A stretch of 64,000 nt of DNA, taken from assembly GCA_016201405.1 (NCBI GenBank), contig JACQCZ010000015.1, forward strand, positions 294,110 to 358,109, in the 5' to 3' direction. The translations under genes and the position numbers were made by a program. Shown piece by piece: positions 46,583 to 54,295 of the stretch. Below the pieces are notes generated by a model that ran no database searches, had not been told where the DNA came from, and saw only the letters and a list, made by a program, of their open reading frames with translations. The DNA is from Candidatus Acetothermia bacterium (GTDB lineage Bacteria > Bipolaricaulota > Bipolaricaulia > RBG-16-55-9). Numbering within the stretch: the first letter of the stretch is position 1; each line of letters opens with the position of its first letter.

Positions 46583-46681
46583 ATGAGCAAGCAGAATCGC
46601 CTATCAGATTTGTGCGGTCACTTTTTGATCTGTTTGCCCTGCCCGTTGAAAGTCTCCCCGAAACGACGAAGGGTTCGCTAG
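46583..46681 (+). CDS. Leader peptide of the lysW operon, 32 residues, Arg/Lys-rich tail
   Basis: From ATG 46583 the product begins MSKQNRLSDLCGHFL and ends LKVSPKRRRVR. The last codons are AAA CGA CGA AGG GTT CGC TAG, so four Arg and one Lys fall in the last six. An in-frame ATG at 46571 would add four residues. There is no clear ribosome site, unlike its partner at 43450-43548. The stop codon is in the loop of the hairpin 46668-46688. Equal length, matching ends and matching position relative to promoter and hairpin argue that the two leaders share ancestry and regulation. The C-terminal conservation (VSxKRxR) allows either codon-supply sensing or nascent-peptide arrest. Confidence 0.68.
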   Translation: MSKQNRLSDLCGHFLICLPCPLKVSPKRRRVR

Positions 46682-46688
46682 TCCCTTC
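46668..46688 (+). terminator. Attenuator hairpin of the lysW operon
   Basis: GAAGGG (46668-46673) pairs with CCCTTC (46683-46688) around a 9-nt loop holding the TAG stop of the leader peptide. A run CGGTCTCATCTTTTTATT follows. The sequence GTCTCCC-N-GAAACGA-N-GAAGGG leading into the stem is shared with the element at 43443-43464. It lies about 85 nt before lysW. Confidence 0.65.
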
Positions 46689-46772
46689 CGGTCTCATCTT
46701 TTTATTGAACAACATTGAGTTGAGCGCGAAGGGCCAGTGGCTTAGGTCTTTATACTTTTAGGAGGTGAAGTG

Positions 46773-46940
46773 ATGTCAGCAGAATGTCCAGAGTGCGGAT
46801 CGAAAGTGGAGCTGCCAGAAGATGCGGTGGAAAACGAGATTTTGGAGTGCGCGCTGTGCGGAGTGGAGCTGGAAGTGATCAGTCTCAGCCCGCCAACGCT
46901 CGAATTGGCTCCCGAAGAGAAGGAAGACTGGGGTGAATAG
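46773..46940 (+). CDS. lysW: Amino-group carrier protein LysW
   Basis: LysW is a small acidic carrier whose C-terminal Glu gamma-carboxyl is linked to the amino group of alpha-aminoadipate (or glutamate), protecting it and presenting it to the later enzymes. The 55-residue protein has a zinc ribbon (ECPECGSKVEL and LECALCGVEL) and the diagnostic C-terminal EDWGE. AGGAGGTGAAG precedes ATG 46773. It overlaps the first ligase gene by 8 nt. Too short for most ORF thresholds, it is the defining gene of the cluster. Confidence 0.96.
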   Translation: MSAECPECGSKVELPEDAVENEILECALCGVELEVISLSPPTLELAPEEKEDWGE

Positions 46941-47829
46941 TCAAAGCGAAGAGCGCAAGGTGCGGCTCGGGCTTTTGCTCTCCAATATCCGTCTTGAAGA
47001 GAAGCTCCTGATTCAAGAGGCGCAGCGTCGCCCGGATGTTGAGCTGACTCTGGTGGACAGCCGCGAGATCGTACTGGATCTCCAAAACGAGCGGTCGCTG
47101 GATGTACTGTTAGACCGCGACATCTCACAATCCCGGGCGATGCATGCTCTGCAATTATTTCAGAATTCAGGGGTCAAAACGATCAACAGCTATGAGGCGG
47201 TGCGAGTCGGCGGCGATAAGCTTTTGACATCCAAAGCACTGCACGACGCGGGTATTCATACGCCACGCGTGCGTGTTGCTTTCACACCCGAGAGCGCCTT
47301 AAGCGCAATTGAAGAGATGGGCTATCCCGTCGTTCTCAAACCCGTGGACGGCTCCTGGGGACGGCTGATGGCCAAGATTGAAAACAGAATTGCCGCAGAG
47401 GCGATTCTGGAGCACAAGTCCCATTTGAGCTCCTACTTTCATTCCGTCTTCTATCTGCAAGAATGGATTCAAAAACCAGGCCGAGACATTCGGGCCTTCG
47501 TAATCGAAGGTGAGACGATCTGCGCCGCCTATCGGGTTTCGGATCACTGGCTCACCAACGCCGCGCGGGGTGGAAGAGCCATGGAGTGTGCAGTCACGCC
47601 TGAGCTCCATCAACTCTGCGTCCGGGCTGCCAGAGCCGTGAGCGGAGAGTGTCTGGCCATCGACCTGATGGAGACATCAAACGGCTTCACCGTTCACGAG
47701 GTCAATTGCGCAATGGAGTTTAAAGAGAGCCTCAAGGCCGTCAAAGCAGACATACCGGCACGCATCATAGATTACTGTATCAAGGCTGCTAGAGCCGCTC
47801 AGCACCAGAAGGAGTATCAGCATGTTTAA
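46933..47829 (+). CDS. LysW-substrate ATP-grasp ligase, first paralogue (ArgX- or LysX-type)
   Basis: The 298-residue ATP-grasp enzyme joins an amino acid to the C-terminal Glu of LysW. It has [18 protein letters not shown] N-terminal features, [32 protein letters not shown], the substrate loop [10 protein letters not shown] and [14 protein letters not shown]. The next gene is a clear paralogue. This copy departs from Thermus LysX at the substrate loop (TNAARGG versus TNTARG) and at MEFKESL versus MEFKNSV. I infer it is the glutamate-specific ArgX-type ligase for ornithine, but the assignment could be reversed. GTG 46933 overlaps lysW. Confidence 0.82.
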   Translation: MNSQSEERKVRLGLLLSNIRLEEKLLIQEAQRRPDVELTLVDSREIVLDLQNERSLDVLLDRDISQSRAMHALQLFQNSGVKTINSYEAVRVGGDKLLTSKALHDAGIHTPRVRVAFTPESALSAIEEMGYPVVLKPVDGSWGRLMAKIENRIAAEAILEHKSHLSSYFHSVFYLQEWIQKPGRDIRAFVIEGETICAAYRVSDHWLTNAARGGRAMECAVTPELHQLCVRAARAVSGECLAIDLMETSNGFTVHEVNCAMEFKESLKAVKADIPARIIDYCIKAARAAQHQKEYQHV

Positions 47830-48664
47830 GCTTGGGATGCTATTTTCCCGCATCCGTGTCGAAGAGAAGCTTCTGCTCGAAGAGGCCGAGCGTCGCAACA
47901 TCGAGATCGTCAAGGTGGACAGCAGGCAAAGTATCTTTGATCTCAATAATCAATATGATTTTGAGGTCTTATTAGAGCGCGACGTCTCGCATTCGCAGGC
48001 AATCTATGCCCTGGCGCTCTTTGAGAATTCCGGCGTCAAAACGATCAACAGTTATCAGACCGCCCTCGTCTGTGGCGACAAAGTCGCAACCTCCAAAGCG
48101 CTCTACGATGCAGGCGTTCCCACTCCCAAAGTCAAAGTGGCCTTCACTCCGGAGAGCGCGCTACGAGCCATCGAGGAGATGGGCTACCCCGTGGTGATGA
48201 AGCCCGTTGTGGGCTCCTGGGGCCGATTACTGGCCAAGATCAACGACCGCGACGCGGCGGAGGCGCTGCTCGAGCATAAAGAGAACCTGGGGTCGTATTA
48301 CCACTCAATCTTTTATATTCAGGAATATGTAAAGAAACCAGGACGGGATATTCGAGCATTTGTAGTGGGGGATGAGACGATCTGCGCGATCTACAGAGAG
48401 TCGCAGCACTGGATCACCAACACCGCCCGCGGAGCAAAGGCGAGCAACTGCCCCATCACCCCCGAGCTCAACAAATTGTGTTTGAGCGCGGCCGAAGCAG
48501 TCGGTGGCGGCGTGCTGGCGATTGATGTGATGGAATCTCAGAATGGCCTTACGGTCCATGAAGTGAATTACACGGTCGAATTTCGCAACAGCATTGCGCC
48601 TACGGGGGTCAACATTCCGGCCAAGATCATCGATTACGCGAAGAGCGTCTACAGCGAGCGCTGA
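47822..48664 (+). CDS. lysX: LysW-alpha-aminoadipate ligase LysX
   Basis: The 280-residue ATP-grasp ligase closely follows Thermus LysX as I recall it: [84 protein letters not shown] and VEFRNSI. It attaches alpha-aminoadipate through its amino group to LysW. It overlaps the preceding paralogue by 8 nt. Two ligases in tandem sharing one LysW suggest separate specificities for lysine and arginine synthesis. Confidence 0.88.
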   Translation: MFKLGMLFSRIRVEEKLLLEEAERRNIEIVKVDSRQSIFDLNNQYDFEVLLERDVSHSQAIYALALFENSGVKTINSYQTALVCGDKVATSKALYDAGVPTPKVKVAFTPESALRAIEEMGYPVVMKPVVGSWGRLLAKINDRDAAEALLEHKENLGSYYHSIFYIQEYVKKPGRDIRAFVVGDETICAIYRESQHWITNTARGAKASNCPITPELNKLCLSAAEAVGGGVLAIDVMESQNGLTVHEVNYTVEFRNSIAPTGVNIPAKIIDYAKSVYSER

Positions 48665-48670
48665 TCACAC

Positions 48671-49711
48671 TTGACTGAGATCCAAGCAGCCGTTGTGGGG
48701 GGCTCAGGCTACACGGGTGGAGAGCTTTTGCGGCTTCTGCTGCGGCACCCAGAGATTGAATTGACAGGCATCGTCTCCCGCAGCCAGGCGGGCAAAGCTG
48801 TTCACCGGGCTCACCCCAATCTTCGTGGCGTGACTGACCTCAAATTCATTTCACCAGATGCACTCTCAACCAGCGATCTGATCTTTCTGGCGCTTCCTCA
48901 TGGGACAGCGATGAGTGAGATTGACCGCTATTTGAAGGCTGCGGATCGGGTGATTGATCTCAGCGCCGACTTTCGGCTCAGAGAGCCCGCCTCCTACCCA
49001 ACGTGGTACGAGCACGAGCATCCCCGTCCAGAGCTGCTGGAGCAGTTTGTCTATGGGATGCCGGAGCTACACCGCGCTGAGATCAAGGGCGCTCGCTGGG
49101 TGGCCGTGCCCGGCTGCACGGCGACGGCGGCTATCATTCCACTAAAGCCGATCATTGATACCTTCAAAGTGAAATTTGTCGTTGTAGATGCCAAAGTGGG
49201 ATCATCGGCTGGCGGCACGCTGCCTGGCCCCGACAGCCACCACCCGGAGCGCGTTGGCGTGGTGCGCAGCTTTAAGCCCACCGGCCATCGCCATCTGGCC
49301 GAGATGGAGCAGGAGCTCAATCCCTCTGGAGAGATTTCCATTTCATTTTCGCCCCACGCCGTCGAGCTGGTGCGTGGGATTTTAGCGACGTGCCATGTCT
49401 TCTTTGCTGATTCTGGTTATTCAGAAAAAGAGGTCTGGCAGGCGTATCTGAGCGCATACAAAGAGGAGCCCTTTGTGCGCTTTGTAAAGGAAAGAACGGG
49501 CATCTATCGCTTTCCAGAGCCAAAGCTGGTGGCTGGCACCAACTTCTGCGACATCGGCTTTGAGCGCGATGAGCATAGCGGAAGGCTGGTTGTGATGTGC
49601 GCGATTGATAACCTGATGAAGGGCGCGGCCGGTCAGGCCGTGCAGTGCATGAATCTGATGTTTGGCTTTGACGAGCGCATGGGATTGGAGGCCTGGGCTC
49701 TTCACCCCTAA
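48671..49711 (+). CDS. lysY: LysW-gamma-aminoadipyl-6-phosphate reductase (ArgC family)
   Basis: The 346-residue NADPH-dependent reductase has the Rossmann start AAVVGGSGYTGGELLRLL, LALPHGTAMSEI, the catalytic Cys in WVAVPGCTATAA, KVGSSAGGTLPG and the C-terminal NLMKGAAGQAVQCMN. It reduces the phosphorylated LysW-bound intermediate to the semialdehyde, as ArgC does with N-acetylglutamyl phosphate. TTG 48671 is the start, 6 nt after lysX. It probably acts in both the lysine and ornithine branches. Confidence 0.92.
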   Translation: MTEIQAAVVGGSGYTGGELLRLLLRHPEIELTGIVSRSQAGKAVHRAHPNLRGVTDLKFISPDALSTSDLIFLALPHGTAMSEIDRYLKAADRVIDLSADFRLREPASYPTWYEHEHPRPELLEQFVYGMPELHRAEIKGARWVAVPGCTATAAIIPLKPIIDTFKVKFVVVDAKVGSSAGGTLPGPDSHHPERVGVVRSFKPTGHRHLAEMEQELNPSGEISISFSPHAVELVRGILATCHVFFADSGYSEKEVWQAYLSAYKEEPFVRFVKERTGIYRFPEPKLVAGTNFCDIGFERDEHSGRLVVMCAIDNLMKGAAGQAVQCMNLMFGFDERMGLEAWALHP

Positions 49712-49715
49712 CGTT

Positions 49716-50510
49716 ATGCTCGTGGTCAAGGTAGGCGGCAGCAAGGGCATCGATTACGATGCGTTTGTCGATGACCTCGCGAGCTATAAAGACTTTGTCC
49801 TCATTCATGGCGGCTCTCATGAGCTCAATGAATTATCGACTCGTCTAGGACGGCCTCCCAGATTTGTCACATCCATCTCTGGACAGACGAGCCGCTACAC
49901 CGACCTAGAGACGCTTGAGCTTTTTAACATGATCTACGCAGGCAAGATGAACAAGATGCTGGTCGAGAAGTTCCAACAGAAGGGGATCAACGCCGTCGGC
50001 CTCTCTGGACTCGATGGCCGTCTGGCTGAAGGCCGCCAAAAAGAGGCGCTCAAGATTGTTGAAGATGGCAAGAAGAAGATTCTGCGTGGCGATCACTCGG
50101 GCACCATCGAGCGCATCAACGTTCAGCTACTTCACCTTTTGCTGGAGAATGGCTATACACCCGTGCTCACCCCGCCAGCGATCAGCTTTGAGGGAACGGC
50201 CATCAACATAGATGGAGACCGCTTTGCGGCGCAGGTCGCAGTCGCTCTGGGGGCTGAGACGTTGATCATCCTCTCAAATGTGCCGGGTCTGCTCCGAGAT
50301 ATCGAAGATCCTGCAAGTCTGGTCCAAAAAATCTCCCGTGATGAGGTGGAGCTCTCTATGAATCAGTTTGCCAAAGGTCGGATGAAGAAGAAGCTGATGG
50401 GCGCTGGCGAAGCCTTAGCCGGAGGGGTGCGGCGCGTCGTCTTGGGCTCAGCGACTGGCCCATCCCCTGTGACTCGGGCATTGCAAGGCGAAGGGACTGT
50501 GATCGAGTAA
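49716..50510 (+). CDS. lysZ: LysW-gamma-aminoadipate kinase (ArgB family)
   Basis: The 264-residue amino-acid kinase has MLVVKVGGSKGIDYDAF, FVLIHGGSHELNEL, NVQLLHLLLENGYTPVLTPP and INIDGDRFAAQVAVALGAETLIILSNVPGLL. It phosphorylates the side-chain carboxyl of LysW-bound aminoadipate (or glutamate). The open frame reaches 49662 inside lysY, but ATG 49716 gives the family start and sits 4 nt after the lysY stop. Basic residues such as RMKKKLMG fit binding of the acidic LysW. Confidence 0.93.
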   Translation: MLVVKVGGSKGIDYDAFVDDLASYKDFVLIHGGSHELNELSTRLGRPPRFVTSISGQTSRYTDLETLELFNMIYAGKMNKMLVEKFQQKGINAVGLSGLDGRLAEGRQKEALKIVEDGKKKILRGDHSGTIERINVQLLHLLLENGYTPVLTPPAISFEGTAINIDGDRFAAQVAVALGAETLIILSNVPGLLRDIEDPASLVQKISRDEVELSMNQFAKGRMKKKLMGAGEALAGGVRRVVLGSATGPSPVTRALQGEGTVIE

Positions 50511-51736
50511 TGGCTCAATTTGCACAGATGCAGACGGAACAGTTGCGCGAGATCGAAGAGCAGCATTCATCGGGCGTTTATGCCAAGCGCCCCTTGATGC
50601 TAGTGCGCGGAGAGGGCACTCGCGTCTGGGATGCGGATGGTAAAGAGTATTTGGACTGCGCAACGGGAATTGGAGTGGCGGCTGTAGGCCATTCCAATCC
50701 GCAGGTTGCGCAGTCCATCGCGGATCAGGCGCGCACGCTCATGACCTGTGCCGATGCCCATTTCTATAATGACAAACGCGCAGAGCTGATTCACAAGCTC
50801 GTGGAGATTGCACCGGGTGAGCGCCTAAAGCGCGTCTTTCTCTGCAACTCAGGCACGGAGGCCAACGAAGCGGCCATCAAGTTTGCACGTGGATTCACAA
50901 AAAAGCCGGGGATCATTGCCGCCACTCGCGGCTTTCATGGCCGGACTCTGGGCGCTCTTACAGCGACTTGGAACCCGAAATACCGCAAGCCTTTTCAACC
51001 CCTTCTCCCCAATTTTCAGCACGTTCCCTTTGGGCAGATTGAGCCCTTAGAGTCTGCTATAAACGAAGAGACGGCAGCAGTTCTATTAGAGCCTGTGCAG
51101 GGCGAGGGCGGCATATTCCCGCCGCCCTCTGGATATTTGAAAGCGGTGCGTGAGCTTTGCACCCGCAAAAATATTCTGCTGATTCTAGACGAAGTGCAGA
51201 CTGGCTTTGGCCGCACCGGGAAGATGTTTGCTTGCGAGCATTTTTCGGTAGAGCCAGACATCCTCTGCATGGCCAAAGCGATGGGTGGTGGAATGCCCAT
51301 CGGTGCTATCTTGCTGCGCGAGGATATTGTGATTGCTAAGGGGCTGCACGGCAGCACCTTTGGAGGAAATCCGCTCGCCTGCGCGGCTGCCCTTGCCGCA
51401 ATCAGATACATTGAGCAGAACCACTTGCCAGAAAGAGCTGCTGAGACCGGAAGATATTTTTTAGAACAACTCAATAAACTAAAAGAGCATGAGGTCGTGC
51501 GTGAGGCCCGTGGAATGGGCTTGATGCTGGCACTCCAGCTTCGCGTCAAGTCCGGATTTTATTTGCAGCGTCTAATGGAGCATGCCATTTTGGCGCTGCC
51601 CGCCAGCAATACAGTGATCCGATTTCTGCCGCCGCTGGAGATCACTCATCAAGAAGTCGATCGGGTCATTGCAGCCCTCAACTCCGTTTTACCAGAGAGG
51701 CCTGATGGAAAACCTTCTGCTGAAGAGGATGATTGA
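50510..51736 (+). CDS. lysJ: LysW-gamma-lysine/ornithine aminotransferase (ArgD family)
   Basis: The 408-residue class III aminotransferase has DCATGIGVAAVGHSNP, LCNSGTEANEAAIKFAR, FHGRTLGALTATWNPKYR, LDEVQTGFGRTGKMFA and the PLP lysine in CMAKAMGGGMPIGA, followed by HGSTFGGNPLACAA. It transaminates the LysW-bound semialdehyde to LysW-lysine or LysW-ornithine. Its ATG shares the last A of the lysZ stop codon. Confidence 0.93.
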   Translation: MAQFAQMQTEQLREIEEQHSSGVYAKRPLMLVRGEGTRVWDADGKEYLDCATGIGVAAVGHSNPQVAQSIADQARTLMTCADAHFYNDKRAELIHKLVEIAPGERLKRVFLCNSGTEANEAAIKFARGFTKKPGIIAATRGFHGRTLGALTATWNPKYRKPFQPLLPNFQHVPFGQIEPLESAINEETAAVLLEPVQGEGGIFPPPSGYLKAVRELCTRKNILLILDEVQTGFGRTGKMFACEHFSVEPDILCMAKAMGGGMPIGAILLREDIVIAKGLHGSTFGGNPLACAAALAAIRYIEQNHLPERAAETGRYFLEQLNKLKEHEVVREARGMGLMLALQLRVKSGFYLQRLMEHAILALPASNTVIRFLPPLEITHQEVDRVIAALNSVLPERPDGKPSAEEDD

Positions 51737-52730
51737 ATTCTACAGCCCTTCGGGGCAGGAGGCTCCTCTAGCCGGCTTTCTTGTGCAGGAGATGGCACGC
51801 CGCGGCTTTCACGCCCATCTCGATGAGGCCGGGAATGCCACCGGGCAGATAGGTGCTGGAGCGCGAAAGGTCTATCTGGTTGGGCACATGGATACAGTCT
51901 CCGGTGAGATTCCTGTTCGCATTGAAGAGAAGAAGCTCTATGGGCGCGGCTCTGTGGATGCCAAGGGCTCTCTGGCCGCCTTTATCGAAGCGGCTTCTTC
52001 GCTCAAAGATAATGATAAGCTTTCGATTACTGTCATTGGCTGCGTTGGCGAAGAGGCAGAGTCAAAGGGCGCAAAGCACCTCATCGCTTCTCATCAGCAT
52101 CAGCCCGATTTTGTGATCATCGGCGAGCCAAGCGGCTGGGACTCGATCACGCTGGGGTACAAAGGATCGGTCAATCTGGTCTGTCAGATCACGCAGGAGC
52201 GCCATCATGGCGGTCATGCCGAGCCAACGGCTGCGGAGCGCGCCGTCGAGATCTATCAGCAAATCAAAGCCCGCTTTGGCTCAGAAACATTGGGGTTCGA
52301 GACCTCAAACTTGAAGCTGATCGCGCTCAATACGCATCAAAACGGGCTGGACGAACGTGCGGAGCTGAAGCTCAATCTGCGCACTCCGCTCGGTTTTGAT
52401 TTTGATTTACTACACGCTTTTTTAGAATCGCTCCCAAAGAACATTGACGTTGAGATGGGAGAGACGACGCCAGCCATCAAAGCCGAAAAGCAGAACCCGC
52501 TGGTGCGAAGCTTTTTGCGGGCGATCCGAGCCCAGGGCGCCCAGCCCACATTCAAAGTGAAGACAGGAACCTCTGACATGAACCTGCTTGGGCCTGCTTG
52601 GAATGTGCCCATCCTTGCCTATGGGCCGGGAGATTCCTCACTCGATCACACCCCCCACGAGCATGTGCTGATTGAAGAGTATGAGAAGGCTGTGATTGTT
52701 CTGCAACAGGTTCTCCAAGCACTGGCTTAA
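51705..52730 (+). CDS. lysK: LysW-lysine/ornithine hydrolase (M20 family)
   Basis: LysK releases lysine or ornithine from LysW. The 341-residue M20 metallohydrolase has VYLVGHMDTVSG, LYGRGSVDAKGSLAAF (bridging Asp), GEEAESKGAKHL and a C-terminal GTSDMNLLG and GDSSLDHTPHEHV with ligand His. ATG 51705 (MENLLLKRMIEFYSPSG) is chosen and lies 32 nt inside the lysJ 3' end; the frame is open to 51669. It ends the lysW operon. Confidence 0.93.
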   Translation: MENLLLKRMIEFYSPSGQEAPLAGFLVQEMARRGFHAHLDEAGNATGQIGAGARKVYLVGHMDTVSGEIPVRIEEKKLYGRGSVDAKGSLAAFIEAASSLKDNDKLSITVIGCVGEEAESKGAKHLIASHQHQPDFVIIGEPSGWDSITLGYKGSVNLVCQITQERHHGGHAEPTAAERAVEIYQQIKARFGSETLGFETSNLKLIALNTHQNGLDERAELKLNLRTPLGFDFDLLHAFLESLPKNIDVEMGETTPAIKAEKQNPLVRSFLRAIRAQGAQPTFKVKTGTSDMNLLGPAWNVPILAYGPGDSSLDHTPHEHVLIEEYEKAVIVLQQVLQALA

Positions 52731-52846
52731 GTCGAGTAGCCTCCGACTCTCACGAGGTTTGTTGAAGGTATTCTCATTTGCCTGAATCGCGATCCAGACG
52801 TAGAATTGTAGGCTGTGAATGGTAGATTGCCACAGGTGATCAGAGC

Positions 52847-54295
52847 ATGATCTCATCAACCAAGACGTCCCTAAAGAGCGCAGAGGAAGATTTCTGTCGG
52901 CGCTATCCTCAGTTTGAGCGCACCCGTACCCTCGATCAGCTCCGTAAGAGCGAATATGCCCGTATAGACCGCGAAAGCCACATCTATCTGGACTACACCG
53001 GCGGTGGCCTCTACGCAGAATCGCAAGTGCGCGAGCACGTAAGACTGCTGACGCATAATACCTTTGGAAATCCGCACTCCAGCAATCCGACCTCGCTGGC
53101 CATGACCGAGCGCGTCGAATCGGCGCGCTGCGCGATTCTAAAGTACTTCAACGCGTCACCGGATGAATATCTGTGTATCTTTGTGCAGAACGCCAGCGCC
53201 GCGCTCAAGCTGGTCGGAGAGTCCTACCCCTTCACAAAAGAGAGCAAATATCTGCTCACGTTTGATAACCACAACTCCGTCAACGGGATTCGGGAGTTCG
53301 CACGCTGCAAGGGGGCAGAAGTCCTCTATACGCCCGTTCTTCCACCCGACCTGCGTATCGACGCTGAGAAGCTAAGTATCCATCTTGATTCGGTCAAGCC
53401 AGGCACGAATAATCTATTTGCATTCCCGGCACAATCCAATTTTTCAGGAGTCCAGCACTCTCTTGACTGGATTGACGCTGCTCATAACAAAGGCTGGGAC
53501 GTTCTGCTTGATGGAGCGGCCTTTGCCCCAACCAATTCACTCAGTCTGAAAGAGGTTAGACCAGACTTTGTCTCGCTCTCTTTTTACAAAATATTTGGCT
53601 ATCCAACGGGTGTTGGCGCATTGCTGGCTCGCAAGACGGCACCCAAGAAGCTCCATCGCCCCTGGTTTGCAGGCGGCACCATCGAAGTCGCCTCCGTGCA
53701 AGGGGATAAATACTATTTTCATGAGGGACCCGAAGCCTTTGAAGATGGAACGCTCAATTATCTCTCGATTCCAGCGGTGGAGATCGGCCTGCGGCACATC
53801 GAGTCGATTGGGCTCGATCTCATTCACACCCGCGTAGCCGCTCTCACAGGCTGGCTGCTCGGCGAGCTTACGAGCCTAAAGCACAGCAATGGAAGAGTGC
53901 TCACCCGGATCTATGGCCCCATCAATACCGAGGCGCGGGGCGGGTCGATCACCTTCAATTTTTATGATCCGGATGGCCATTTCATCGATCACCAATATGT
54001 TGAGCACTGCGCCAACGAAGTGAACATCTCGCTCCGGACAGGCTGCTTCTGCAACCCGGGGGGCGGTGAGCTGGCGCTGGGCATCTCTGCAGAAGAGCTC
54101 ACTTCCTGTTTTATTGCACATGAGCGGATGACCTTTAGCGAGTTCCGCCGCTGCATTGATGACAAGAGCACCGGCGCGGTGCGTGTCTCGCTGGGGCTGG
54201 TCACAACCTTTGCCGATGTCTGGCGCTTCGTGGAGTTCGCCCGCTCATTTCTAGACCGCAGATTTGATCAAGTATCACGGGAGTTGAAACGATGA
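52847..54295 (+). CDS. Cysteine desulfurase-like aminotransferase class V protein
   Basis: The 482-residue PLP enzyme has YLDYTGGGLYAESQVREH and NPHSSNPTSLAM at the N-terminus, VLLDGAAFAPTNSLSL, the PLP lysine in LSFYKIFGYPTGVGALLARK, and the sulfur-accepting Cys in LRTGCFCNPGGGE. The overall pattern resembles the molybdenum-cofactor sulfurase NifS-like domain more than IscS or SufS. It would mobilise sulfur from cysteine as persulfide. The next gene, a rhodanese-MBL fusion, overlaps by ATGA, and two YeeE/YedE genes follow. Confidence 0.87.
   Translation: MISSTKTSLKSAEEDFCRRYPQFERTRTLDQLRKSEYARIDRESHIYLDYTGGGLYAESQVREHVRLLTHNTFGNPHSSNPTSLAMTERVESARCAILKYFNASPDEYLCIFVQNASAALKLVGESYPFTKESKYLLTFDNHNSVNGIREFARCKGAEVLYTPVLPPDLRIDAEKLSIHLDSVKPGTNNLFAFPAQSNFSGVQHSLDWIDAAHNKGWDVLLDGAAFAPTNSLSLKEVRPDFVSLSFYKIFGYPTGVGALLARKTAPKKLHRPWFAGGTIEVASVQGDKYYFHEGPEAFEDGTLNYLSIPAVEIGLRHIESIGLDLIHTRVAALTGWLLGELTSLKHSNGRVLTRIYGPINTEARGGSITFNFYDPDGHFIDHQYVEHCANEVNISLRTGCFCNPGGGELALGISAEELTSCFIAHERMTFSEFRRCIDDKSTGAVRVSLGLVTTFADVWRFVEFARSFLDRRFDQVSRELKR

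Noticed and set aside
46534..46761. 75-codon open frame between argH and lysW
   Set aside because: It overlaps the promoter, the leader peptide and the hairpin in a different frame, has no ribosome site and resembles no known protein.
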